Shown here one piece after another: positions 1 to 5,836 of a stretch of 10,010 nt of DNA. Where the stretch lies: NCBI GenBank assembly GCA_945900935.1, contig CAMDKT010000169.1:1-10010 (forward strand), read 5' to 3'. The position numbers and the translations under genes were made by a program. The stretch is from Candidatus Sulfopaludibacter sp. SbA3. Lineage in GTDB: Bacteria; Acidobacteriota; Terriglobia; Bryobacterales; Bryobacteraceae. How positions within the stretch are numbered: position 1 is the stretch's first letter; every line of letters begins with the position of its first letter. Under the pieces are notes generated by a model that saw only the letters and a list, made by a program, of their open reading frames with translations, searched no databases and was not told where the DNA came from.

Positions 1-768
1 CTTCAAAAACTCGTTCGTCCGCACCATCCCATCCCCAATCCGGCACCAGTCCACAGCCCATTTCCCATTCCCGCCTCGGCCCCATTTGAAATCTTTCAAC
101 GCAATCCCGCCGATGTGCGGCATGGCGAGTTTCGTCGAATGCAGCCATCCGCCCAACCCGCCCTCTATCGTCGCGTGCGCAATGTCGAAGTTGAAACTCA
201 CGTACCGCTTATCCGTATCGCGAAGCAGCATCCACAAGTCCCATTGCGACGCGCCTACCCTGCCCGCGCCCGAATGCGTATGGTACATCGCGCACATCCC
301 CAGCGTTTTATTGAACGCCGCCAATTCCTTCACCCGCAGCGCCAGCGCTTTCAACTGCTCGGGCATCGAAATGCCGTCTTTGTATTTGTACCCGTCCCAA
401 CGGTAATGCGTCACGCCCAGTTTCGCTGCCGCGCGCAATACCGGTTCGGCGTGCGACGAAGTCATATCGGTGATGTCGGTGGTGATCATCGTCAGCTTCA
501 TCCCCGCCGCTCGAATCGCCTCCGCCGCTTTCGGCAGATCGTCCGCCACTCGCTCCGGCGTCACATGTCCGCCCTTGCGAACAGTCAGGTCGACGCCCTC
601 AAATCCAATCTCCTTCGCCGCCGCCGCCATCTCCGCCCAGTTCAGAAATTGCAGGTGTTTGGAGAACACGCAAAACTCCATCTTCCCTGTCGCCGCCATC
701 GCCGGAGCGCCCGCGCCCATCGCCGCCGCCAGAAAGGTGCGCCGGTTCACGTAATTGCTTGGTACCAT
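1..768 (-). CDS. Tat-exported sugar phosphate isomerase/epimerase-like TIM-barrel protein (3' end outside window)
   Basis: The first 256 codons are open from ATG 768 to the window edge, so the C-terminus is missing. An in-frame TAA lies two codons upstream of this ATG, which fixes it as the most upstream ATG; a GTG at codon 7 is a weaker alternative. Residues 8-27 read N-R-R-T-F-L followed by an Ala/Gly-rich hydrophobic run ending A-M-A-A, a typical twin-arginine leader. The mature part begins like xylose-isomerase-like (AP_endonuc_2) barrels: E-I-G-F-E-G-V-D-L near residue 53, a Y-H-T-H motif near 162-165, F-D-I-A-H near 194-198 and L-K-D-F near 224. The His/Asp positions fit metal ligands of that family. 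Family knowledge suggests isomerisation or epimerisation of a sugar or polyol in the periplasm; the substrate cannot be read. It diverges from the cysteine-cluster gene with only 38 bases between the starts. Confidence 0.85.
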   Translation of the reverse strand, partial: MVPSNYVNRRTFLAAAMGAGAPAMAATGKMEFCVFSKHLQFLNWAEMAAAAKEIGFEGVDLTVRKGGHVTPERVADDLPKAAEAIRAAGMKLTMITTDITDMTSSHAEPVLRAAAKLGVTHYRWDGYKYKDGISMPEQLKALALRVKELAAFNKTLGMCAMYHTHSGAGRVGASQWDLWMLLRDTDKRYVSFNFDIAHATIEGGLGGWLHSTKLAMPHIGGIALKDFKWGRGGNGKWAVDWCRIGDGMVRTNEFLK

Positions 769-806
769 CCCTTACAAGCTCTCCCATTTCAGAGCCTTTC
801 GCAACT
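769..806. promoter_or_regulatory. 38-base divergent intergenic region
   Basis: These bases separate two divergent start codons (768 minus, 807 plus). Any promoters here would have to overlap each other or reach into the coding sequences. I see no convincing -35/-10 pair. On the minus strand an AAGG lies one base before ATG 768, which is too close for a standard Shine-Dalgarno; on the plus strand an AGAG about 11 bases before ATG 807 is weak. Confidence 0.35.
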
Positions 807-1217
807 ATGACTGAAACAATCCGCTTCGCCTGCCAGCCCGGCTGCACCAAATGCTGCGATATGGAGGGCTTCGTCTACCTCACTGAAGGCGATCTCAACA
901 AAGCCGCGAAATTCCTGAATCTTACGCCCGAAGAGTTCGAAACACGCTACGTCTACCGCACCGCCCATCAGCGCCGGCTCCGCAAACCGCGAGCAAGCCA
1001 ATGTACATTCCTTACCGCCGAAGGCTGTAGCATCCATTCCGTCAAGCCCACCCAGTGCCGCCTGTTCCCCTTCTGGCCGCATCTGCTCGAATCGCGCAGC
1101 GAATGGGAAGCAACCGCCAAATGGTGTCCCGGCATCGGCCAGGGCGAACTGGTCCAAATCGGTGCCGCCCTTGAACGCGCCGAAGAGATGAAGACCGCCT
1201 ACCCCAACTTCTTCTAA
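807..1217 (+). CDS. YkgJ-family cysteine cluster protein
   Basis: A 136-residue soluble protein with eight cysteines, at positions 9, 13, 16, 17, 66, 74, 84 and 107. The N-terminal C-x3-C-x2-C-C motif, the central G-C-S-I-H...K-P-x-Q-C-R-x-F-P-F stretch and the late W-C-P-G are the signature of the YkgJ/CxxCxxCC family (UPF0153-like), which is thought to bind a metal or Fe-S cluster and has no firmly assigned reaction. The open frame extends upstream to 759, but residues there overlap the divergent gene and look unlike the family; ATG 807 puts the first Cys at residue 9 as expected. The stop (1215-1217) overlaps the stop of the convergent S51 peptidase. Base composition follows the C-rich trend of the flanks, so it looks resident. 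Confidence 0.85.
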   Translation: MTETIRFACQPGCTKCCDMEGFVYLTEGDLNKAAKFLNLTPEEFETRYVYRTAHQRRLRKPRASQCTFLTAEGCSIHSVKPTQCRLFPFWPHLLESRSEWEATAKWCPGIGQGELVQIGAALERAEEMKTAYPNFF

Positions 1218-2038
1218 TTCCCGCAAGCAATCTGCTTACGCATGGCGATGTCAAAACAATCGCCCGCCGACAGAAAGTAATAACCCTTCCCATCCGGCCC
1301 CGCGCCGTAATTCGCGTCGTAGATGGCCACCTTGCTCACGCCGACCACGTCAAACTTCGTCCCATGCACCACCACCGCCGTGCCTTCATCCAATCCGAGC
1401 CCCAGCAACTCCGGCTTCAACGCCACCACCGACAGCATGTCGTTCTCCCGCTTCCGCTTGATCAAATGTTGATCGATGGCCACGAAGGACAAGAATCCCA
1501 GCCCTTCTTCATACCCCTTCGCCATCATGATCGTGTTCCCCTCGCGCGCCCCGCGAACCAAATACGAGCCCACAATCGTCGCCCCCGCCGACGTCCCGGC
1601 TATTACGCCGCCCCTTTGCAATAACGCGTCAAACTCTCGGTGCGTCCGCGTATTCAAATAGGAATCCACCAGCCGCCATTGGCGCCCGCCGTCGAACCAA
1701 ACTCCCTTCGCCGTCTTTAAAATCGCCGCGAACCCCTCCGTATCCGCTAACTTCCTGTCTCGCGTATGAAGCAACGTCAAACGCGTGAATCCATGCTTCC
1801 GCAACGGGTGGCGTTCCAGCACCGCGGGAGCAAAAATATCCGCATCGCCAGCCGTCGGAATCACGACAATGGGCGCGTCCAATCCCCCGGCCAGCTTCGC
1901 AAAGCGATTCAATATCTCCGGCCCCACCAGCCCCCCGCCTATCGGAATCACATAGCCATTGGCAGGCCCGGAGGCCGGACTGTGCAGCGCCGCGTTGGTC
2001 TGCATGAGCATCAGAATCGAAAGGAGTGCGTCAGTCAT
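1214..2038 (-). CDS. Cyanophycinase-like peptidase (family S51) with N-terminal leader
   Basis: A 274-residue protein. G-T-S-A-G-A at 148-153 carries the nucleophile Ser150; G-G-R-Q at 117-120 and D-Q-H at 189-191, followed by a basic K-R-K-R stretch, match the cyanophycinase/S51 active-site layout, and L-D-E-G-T-A near 216-221 is also typical. Cyanophycinases cleave multi-L-arginyl-poly-Asp to beta-Asp-Arg; relatives (dipeptidase E) cut Asp-X dipeptides. The first 20 or so residues form a short hydrophobic leader (L-L-S-I-L-M-L-M) suggesting export, which some bacteria use to scavenge external cyanophycin. ATG 2038 is chosen; a TTG at 2050 would add four residues with no better ribosome site. 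The stop TAG shares four bases with the stop of the convergent cysteine-cluster gene. Specificity for cyanophycin is inferred and not proven. Confidence 0.85.
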   Translation of the reverse strand: MTDALLSILMLMQTNAALHSPASGPANGYVIPIGGGLVGPEILNRFAKLAGGLDAPIVVIPTAGDADIFAPAVLERHPLRKHGFTRLTLLHTRDRKLADTEGFAAILKTAKGVWFDGGRQWRLVDSYLNTRTHREFDALLQRGGVIAGTSAGATIVGSYLVRGAREGNTIMMAKGYEEGLGFLSFVAIDQHLIKRKRENDMLSVVALKPELLGLGLDEGTAVVVHGTKFDVVGVSKVAIYDANYGAGPDGKGYYFLSAGDCFDIAMRKQIACGN

Positions 2039-2075
2039 CGTTTGCAGCAATCATAGCAGGCGCTACCATGAAGAG
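2039..2075. promoter_or_regulatory. 37-base divergent intergenic region
   Basis: This separates the S51 peptidase start (2038, minus) from the nucleotidyltransferase start (2076, plus). I see no clear promoter hexamers. It marks the left edge of the region where the plus strand stops being C-rich. An ATG at 2068 is in another frame from the nucleotidyltransferase and is not used here. Confidence 0.35.
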
Positions 2076-2576
2076 ATGGACGCCGGAATCTATCTCCAGG
2101 AGATCGCCGAACAGTTCGGGAAGTTGAGCTTCGAGGCGATCCTGATCGGCAATGCTGCAGCCGCCATTCAAGGCGCGCCCGTCACAACAATTGATATCGA
2201 TTTTCTATTTCGAAAAACCCCTCCGAACGTCGCGAAGCTGAAGAAACTCGCCAAGGCGCTCGACATGGTGATATTCAACCCTCTCTATCCCGCCTCACAG
2301 ATGTTCCGGCTGATGCGCGAAAGCGACGCGTTGCAACTGGACTTCTGCGTTCGCATCGACGGTGTCCGCGCCTACGAGTCCTTGCGGAGCCGAGCCACGC
2401 AGGTTCGGTTTGGAGGCAATCAACTTTTGGTGGCCAGTCTGGCCGACGTCATTAAGAGCAAACGAGCCGCCGGACGTCCCCAGGATCTCGCTGTCCTGGT
2501 AACATTAGAGGAGGCGTATGCCAAAATCCAAGCCCGCGAAAAAGCAAAAGCCGATGAGCCTAAAGAAGCAATTTGA
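2076..2576 (+). CDS. Minimal nucleotidyltransferase-superfamily protein (AbiEii/DUF6036-like)
   Basis: A 166-residue protein. Residues 24-42 hold a glycine, a small-residue helix, G-A-P-V-T-T and then I-D-I-D, the G-x-P-x-x-T-x-D-I-D pattern of small nucleotidyltransferases (two catalytic Asp, residues 40 and 42). Asp89 in L-Q-L-D-F is placed to be the third metal ligand. The C-terminal part, A-S-L-A-D-V-I-K-S-K-R-A-A-G-R-P-Q-D-L, resembles the helix found in AbiEii-like and DUF6036 proteins. Such proteins often act as toxins or their modifiers by transferring a nucleotide to tRNA or protein, but no partner or substrate can be read here. ATG 2076 is preceded by GAAGAG; upstream in-frame codons would overlap the divergent S51 gene. 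The last 59 bases overlap the next ORF. Confidence 0.75.
   Translation: MDAGIYLQEIAEQFGKLSFEAILIGNAAAAIQGAPVTTIDIDFLFRKTPPNVAKLKKLAKALDMVIFNPLYPASQMFRLMRESDALQLDFCVRIDGVRAYESLRSRATQVRFGGNQLLVASLADVIKSKRAAGRPQDLAVLVTLEEAYAKIQAREKAKADEPKEAI
2507..2514 (+). promoter_or_regulatory. Strong Shine-Dalgarno inside the nucleotidyltransferase gene
   Basis: AGAGGAGG ends three bases before ATG 2518, which opens the 53-codon ORF in another frame. It is the strongest ribosome-binding match on the plus strand of this window and is a main reason to accept the overlapping small ORF. Confidence 0.6.
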
Positions 2577-2679
2577 GTTCATGCGGAACGCCATGTTCGA
2601 CTCCTGGCTCGACCGTCCCCCCGAGCGCCGCACCAACTTCCTCCGCAAACGCATCGGCATCTGTTCCTCCGCGCTGTAA
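2518..2679 (+). CDS. Small basic protein, 53 aa, overlapping the nucleotidyltransferase gene
   Basis: This ORF runs from ATG 2518 to TAA 2677-2679 and overlaps the preceding gene by 59 bases in a different frame. The product begins with a Lys/Pro-rich tail (M-P-K-S-K-P-A-K-K-Q-K), followed by an amphipathic stretch (L-K-K-Q-F-E-F-M-R-N-A-M-F-D-S-W-L) and an Arg-rich end finishing C-S-S-A-L. I recognise no family. A near-ideal Shine-Dalgarno three bases upstream supports translation. The arrangement, a small basic protein coupled to a nucleotidyltransferase, would suit a partner or antidote, but this is inference from position only. A chance ORF cannot be excluded because the length is short. 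Confidence 0.5.
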   Translation: MPKSKPAKKQKPMSLKKQFEFMRNAMFDSWLDRPPERRTNFLRKRIGICSSAL

Positions 2680-2734
2680 GCGCCCACCGAATTCATCCCT
2701 GGCGCCTGCCTGGAACGTCCTCAAAAAACTACCG

Positions 2735-2763
2735 TTGACGAAGTGATGCATTGAGGCTAATTT
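2735..2763 (+). promoter_or_regulatory. Possible sigma70-type promoter for hicBA
   Basis: TTGACG (2735-2740) is followed after exactly 17 bases by TAATTT (2758-2763). The -35 matches consensus at five of six bases; the -10 keeps the first T, second A and last T. It sits in the 88-base gap before hicB. The expected start of transcription, about 2768-2771, falls on the hicB start codons, so the transcript would be leaderless or nearly so. A GAGG at 2753-2756 would then lie upstream of the transcript. Confidence 0.35.
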
Positions 2764-2767
2764 AGTG

Positions 2768-2995
2768 ATGATGGATGAAATCACGTTTCAAGTCGCCAGG
2801 GATGAAGAGAGCGGTTGGCTGGTAGCCTCCTGGGACTCCCCAGGCGACACCGGGGGAATCACCACTCAGGGCGAGGACTTGCGGGATCTTCAGCAACAGT
2901 TGGCTGAGGCGGTCGCCGTCCATTTCGACGACGGCCAAGCGCCTCGCCGGATCCGCCTCCATTTCGTCAGCGATCCGATTCTTGTTCAGGCGTGA
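2768..2995 (+). CDS. hicB: HicB-type antitoxin, short form
   Basis: A 75-residue protein with the HicB opening: a beta strand (I-T-F-Q-V-A-R-D), then G-W-L-V-A-S-W, then G-G-I-T-T-Q-G-E-D-L-R-D-L and a helix of Gln/Ala (Q-Q-Q-L-A-E-A-V). This is the degraded RNase H-like fold that blocks HicA. There is no C-terminal helix-turn-helix or ribbon-helix-helix, so DNA binding for self-regulation is not evident. Three start codons are in frame (GTG 2765, ATG 2768, ATG 2771); the choice is uncertain by two residues. The stop overlaps the hicA GTG start, so the pair is translationally coupled in antitoxin-first order, the reverse of E. coli hicAB. Without the partner next door the family call would be weaker. 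Confidence 0.8.
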   Translation: MMDEITFQVARDEESGWLVASWDSPGDTGGITTQGEDLRDLQQQLAEAVAVHFDDGQAPRRIRLHFVSDPILVQA

Positions 2996-3207
2996 GAATT
3001 CCCCGTGACATTTCCGGTGACGATGCAGTACACGCCCTCAAGCGACTTGGATTCAGAGTCGTTCGCCAAGTTGGCTCTCATGTCCGCATGACAAAACTGG
3101 ACAGGCGGGTCTCCGTTCCAATGCACCGGTCTTTAGCGATTGGGACGGTCAACAGTATGCTCAAACAGGCCGGCCTTTCGATCGAAGAATTCGTTGAATC
3201 GCTTTAA
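2992..3207 (+). CDS. hicA: HicA-type mRNA interferase toxin
   Basis: A 71-residue protein with the HicA double-stranded-RNA-binding fold: an N-terminal helix (D-D-A-V-H-A-L-K-R-L-G-F), then V-V-R-Q-V-G-S-H with the catalytic His at residue 30, then V-R-M-T-K and V-S-V-P-M-H, and a final helix containing G-T-V-N-S-M-L-K-Q-A-G-L-S. HicA toxins cut mRNA in a ribosome-independent way and are held off by HicB. It starts with GTG 2992 overlapping the hicB stop (GTGA), so translation is coupled to the antitoxin. The catalytic His and fold elements are intact, so it looks functional. Confidence 0.88.
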   Translation: MRIPRDISGDDAVHALKRLGFRVVRQVGSHVRMTKLDRRVSVPMHRSLAIGTVNSMLKQAGLSIEEFVESL

Positions 3208-3220
3208 TAACTGACCGCAC

Positions 3221-4333
3221 GTGCCCATAAATTTCTCCCACCGCCTCGACTGGTCCCTCACAACCAACCGCCTCGCCCAAGCCCTGGAAAACCAAAAACC
3301 CAAATACGATCTCACCGCCTCCAATCCCACCAGCGCCGGTCTCCACTACCCTGTAGAACTCTTAGAAGCCTTCAACAACACCGAATCCCTACAATACAAC
3401 CCCGACCCCCTCGGCATCCCACAAGCCCGCGCCGCCCTCAACCTCGGCCCGCACACAATCCTCGCCGCATCTACGTCCGAAGCCTACGCCTGGCTCTTCA
3501 AACTTCTGTGCAATCCCGGCGACGCGGTCCTGGTTCCGCGCCCTTCCTACCCCCTATTTGAATTCCTCGCCAAACTTGAATCCGTAACCGTCAACCACTA
3601 CTCCCTCCAATATTCCGAAGGCTGGTGGCTCGATTTCGATTCCCTCCAAAACCAACTCGACGCAAACACCAAAGCCATCCTCTTCGTCCACCCCAACAAC
3701 CCGACCGGCAGCTATCTCAAGAAATCGGAACTCACCCAACTAGCCCAAATCTGCGCCAACAAAAACATCGCCCTCATCTCCGACGAAGTCTTCGCCGATT
3801 ACCCTCTAATCAACGACGAAACCCGGGTGACAACGCTCGGCAACAACGGCCAATGCCTAACCTTCGTCCTCGGCGGCCTGTCCAAAACCGCCGGCCTTCC
3901 CCAAATGAAAGCCGCCTGGCTCACCGCGTCCGGCCCGCAAGCCGATGAAGCCGCCACTCGCCTCGAACTCATCGCCGACACCTACCTATCGGTCTCAACC
4001 CCCGTCCAACACGCCCTCCCCGCCTTCTTAAAACACGGCCAAGCAATCCGCCAACAAATCCAACACCGCACAAAAGCCAATCTAAAAAAACTCAACGCCT
4101 CGAACCTAAGACCCCTCCGAGTCGAAGCAGGCTGGTACGCCATCATCCCCACGCCCCGCGCAAAGTCCGAAGAAGAATGGGCCATTCATCTCCTCGAACA
4201 CGAACAAACCCTCACCCAGCCCGGCTACTTCTACGATTTCGAATCCGATGGCTGGCTCGTGCTCAGCCTCCTCACCCCGGAAGCGGATTTCGCTTCCGGG
4301 GTCGAGGCCATCGAACGCCAATTTACTGCTTGA
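3221..4333 (+). CDS. Pyridoxal-phosphate aminotransferase, class I/II fold
   Basis: A 370-residue protein with the fold-type I landmarks: S-T-S-E-A-Y at 84-89 (cofactor phosphate loop), P-R-P-S-Y-P at 106-111, H-P-N-N-P-T-G at 157-163, S-D-E-V-F with Asp188, and G-G-L-S-K-T-A-G-L-P with the Schiff-base Lys222. Start is GTG 3221; an in-frame TGA at 3212 excludes anything upstream. No clear ribosome site is seen. Near the C-terminus, where class I enzymes have the substrate-carboxylate Arg in a R-L-S motif, this protein reads V-L-S (Val347), so substrate choice may differ. It lies 13 bases after hicA but has the C-rich composition of the rest of the chromosome. Its 3' end overlaps the convergent enolase-superfamily gene by 11 bases. 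The donor and acceptor substrates cannot be read. Confidence 0.88.
   Translation: MPINFSHRLDWSLTTNRLAQALENQKPKYDLTASNPTSAGLHYPVELLEAFNNTESLQYNPDPLGIPQARAALNLGPHTILAASTSEAYAWLFKLLCNPGDAVLVPRPSYPLFEFLAKLESVTVNHYSLQYSEGWWLDFDSLQNQLDANTKAILFVHPNNPTGSYLKKSELTQLAQICANKNIALISDEVFADYPLINDETRVTTLGNNGQCLTFVLGGLSKTAGLPQMKAAWLTASGPQADEAATRLELIADTYLSVSTPVQHALPAFLKHGQAIRQQIQHRTKANLKKLNASNLRPLRVEAGWYAIIPTPRAKSEEEWAIHLLEHEQTLTQPGYFYDFESDGWLVLSLLTPEADFASGVEAIERQFTA
4274..4302. terminator. Perfect 12-bp hairpin near two convergent gene ends
   Basis: CCCCGGAAGCG (4275-4285) pairs exactly with CGCTTCCGGGG (4291-4301) around a five-base loop, and A4274-T4302 adds a twelfth pair. It lies inside the last codons of the aminotransferase and 21 bases beyond the stop of the convergent enolase-superfamily gene. 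Neither side is followed by a T-run, so it is not a classic intrinsic terminator. It could slow or end transcription from either side or protect mRNA 3' ends. Confidence 0.5.
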
Positions 4334-5678
4334 TGATCTGCCCGTCGGGCTTGCGAATCTCGCCCCAGCCGCCGTTCAGTCGGCTCCTCTCGGTATCGGC
4401 GCGGCCCCCGCCGCTGCCAAACGGATACTTCTTCGCCGCGGCTTCATTCACTTCAATGCCCCAGCCCGGCTTCTCCGTCGCGTACAGATAGCCATCCTTA
4501 ATCTCCGGCACGCCGCTAAACACCTCGCGCGTCTGCTCATTGAACGGCGAATACTCCTGCACGCCAAAGTTGTAGCTCACCAGGTCCAATGCCACGTTCG
4601 CCGCATGACCCACAGGCGACACATCGCCCGGCCCATGCCACGCCGTCCGAACCCCAAAATGCTCGCCCATAATCGCCATCTTCCGGCACGGCGTCAACCC
4701 GCCCGCCTGCGACACGTGTACGCGAATATAGTCAATCAACCGCTCCGCAATCAACGGCGACCATTCATGCGGCGAGTTGAACAGTTCGCCCATCGCGATC
4801 GGGGTCGTGCATGCTTGCCGGATCAGCCGGAACCAAGCAATATCTTCCGGCGACAACGGATCTTCCAGGAAATACAGTTTGAACTTCTCGCAGTCTTTCG
4901 ACATCTGCAGCGCCTGCGTCGGCGTAATCCGCTCATGCACGTCATGCAGCAGTTCAATCTCTTCCGGCAGTTCTTTCCGGCAAACTTCGAACATGTTCAA
5001 CGCGCGTCGAATATAGGCCGCCGGCTCAAACACAGGCTTCGTATGCAGCGACTTCACGCGCGCCTCCGCGCCGCCCGATCCGTATCCAGCCATTCCCGGC
5101 ACACCCACTTGCACGCGAATATGGCGGAACCCCTGCGCAATATACTTCTTCGCGCTCTCCACCACCTGCGCCGCGTCCTGCCCCGAAGCATGGCCATAAC
5201 AATCGGCCGCCTCGCGAACCTTGCCCCCAAGCAACTGATAAACGGGCATCCCCGCCATCCGCCCCTTAATGTCCCACAGCGCCTGGTCCACGCCGCTAAT
5301 CGCGTTGTTCAGCACCGGCCCGTTCCGCCAATAGCTCGAGTTGTACATCGCCTGCCAAAGGTCGTCGATCCGGTCGGCTTTCTGGCCAATCAGAAACGGC
5401 TTCAAATACCGCTCCACGGCCGGTACCACCAGGTCGGCGCGCTGCGTAAACGTCCCGCAGCCATAGCCGTACAACCCGTCCTGATCGGTGACGACTTTGA
5501 CGACCACCAAACGCAGCCCGGCAGGCGCTGTCGCAATCACTTGAACGTCTTTAATCAGCGGGGAACTCAAGCCCCGCATCGCCCTGTCGGCTTGTGTCTG
5601 CGCGGCCACGTGCCGCTGTGTAAGCATCGACGCGGGCAACGCGCCCATCGCCATTTGCATCAGTTTCCGGCGGTTCAT
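4323..5678 (-). CDS. Tat-exported mandelate racemase/muconate lactonizing family enzyme, mannonate-dehydratase-like
   Basis: A 451-residue enolase-superfamily protein. Residues 1-26 (M-N-R-R-K-L-M-Q-M-A-M-G...) look like a twin-arginine leader. The barrel shows L-H-D-V-H-E-R (Asp246, His248), L-E-D-P (Glu272), M-G-E (Glu298), W-H-G-P-G-D (His348, Asp352) and V-Q-E-Y (Glu375), the arrangement of metal ligands and acid/base residues in the D-mannonate/D-gluconate dehydratase (ManD) subgroup. Arg188 and Tyr199 in the R-V-Q-V-G-V-P-G region fit the ManD catalytic loop. It would dehydrate a sugar acid to a 2-keto-3-deoxy product, here outside the cytoplasm if exported. ATG 5678 has GAGGAG five bases upstream and overlaps the ccmD stop (ATGA), which places it at the end of the ccm transcript. 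The substrate is inferred. Confidence 0.85.
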   Translation of the reverse strand: MNRRKLMQMAMGALPASMLTQRHVAAQTQADRAMRGLSSPLIKDVQVIATAPAGLRLVVVKVVTDQDGLYGYGCGTFTQRADLVVPAVERYLKPFLIGQKADRIDDLWQAMYNSSYWRNGPVLNNAISGVDQALWDIKGRMAGMPVYQLLGGKVREAADCYGHASGQDAAQVVESAKKYIAQGFRHIRVQVGVPGMAGYGSGGAEARVKSLHTKPVFEPAAYIRRALNMFEVCRKELPEEIELLHDVHERITPTQALQMSKDCEKFKLYFLEDPLSPEDIAWFRLIRQACTTPIAMGELFNSPHEWSPLIAERLIDYIRVHVSQAGGLTPCRKMAIMGEHFGVRTAWHGPGDVSPVGHAANVALDLVSYNFGVQEYSPFNEQTREVFSGVPEIKDGYLYATEKPGWGIEVNEAAAKKYPFGSGGGRADTERSRLNGGWGEIRKPDGQIIKQ

Positions 5679-5824
5679 TTTTTCTCCTCTATCATGCGCT
5701 TCAGCGTGTCAAGCTGTTTCGTCAGGTCCCGCTCCCGCAGTCCCAACAGCACAGCATATAACGCCAGCAGCCCCCAAGCCACCGCCAGCCCGTAAAACAT
5801 GTAAGTAATATTGCGTTCGTCCAT
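5675..5824 (-). CDS. ccmD: CcmD-like small membrane protein of cytochrome c maturation
   Basis: A 49-residue ORF from ATG 5824 to TGA 5675-5677. It has a short polar N-terminus (M-D-E-R-N-I-T), one membrane segment at about residues 8-29, and a charged cytoplasmic tail (L-R-E-R-D...L-K-R-M-I-E-E-K-K), the usual CcmD layout. CcmD is the small subunit that helps CcmABC release heme-loaded CcmE. It follows ccmC by 12 bases with an AGGACGGA ribosome-site match upstream, and its stop overlaps the start of the enolase-superfamily gene. The call rests on size, topology and position, since CcmD sequences are poorly conserved. Confidence 0.8.
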   Translation of the reverse strand: MDERNITYMFYGLAVAWGLLALYAVLLGLRERDLTKQLDTLKRMIEEKK

Positions 5825-5836
5825 CGGTATTCCGTC

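Larger units (their letters stand above)
2039..3210. other. Candidate acquired block: nucleotidyltransferase + small ORF + hicBA
   Basis: In hand counts of single 60-base rows the flanks have far more C than G on the plus strand (starting at 1021: 25 C/13 G; 3301: 26/8; 3421: 30/11; 6241: 28/13). Rows inside this block are balanced or G-rich (2101: 14 C/20 G; 2401: 12/19; 2881: 18/20; 3061: 18/16). The neighbouring plus-strand genes still show the C excess, so gene orientation alone does not explain the change. The contents (nucleotidyltransferase, toxin-antitoxin pair) are typical accessory genes. I see no flanking direct repeats, integrase or tRNA, so the exact borders are estimates. Confidence 0.5.

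Noticed and set aside
115..810. A 231-codon open frame on the plus strand
   Set aside because: It is antisense to the Tat-exported isomerase-like gene and its product is Arg/His-rich without domain features.
2680..2767. Possible attachment site or repeat in the gap before hicB
   Set aside because: I found no direct repeat of this stretch elsewhere in the window and no integrase or tRNA; only a possible promoter is supported.
4248..5795. A 515-codon open frame on the plus strand
   Set aside because: It is antisense to the enolase-superfamily gene and ccmD, with a product rich in Arg, His and Pro and no recognisable motif. The minus-strand genes have clear active-site residues.
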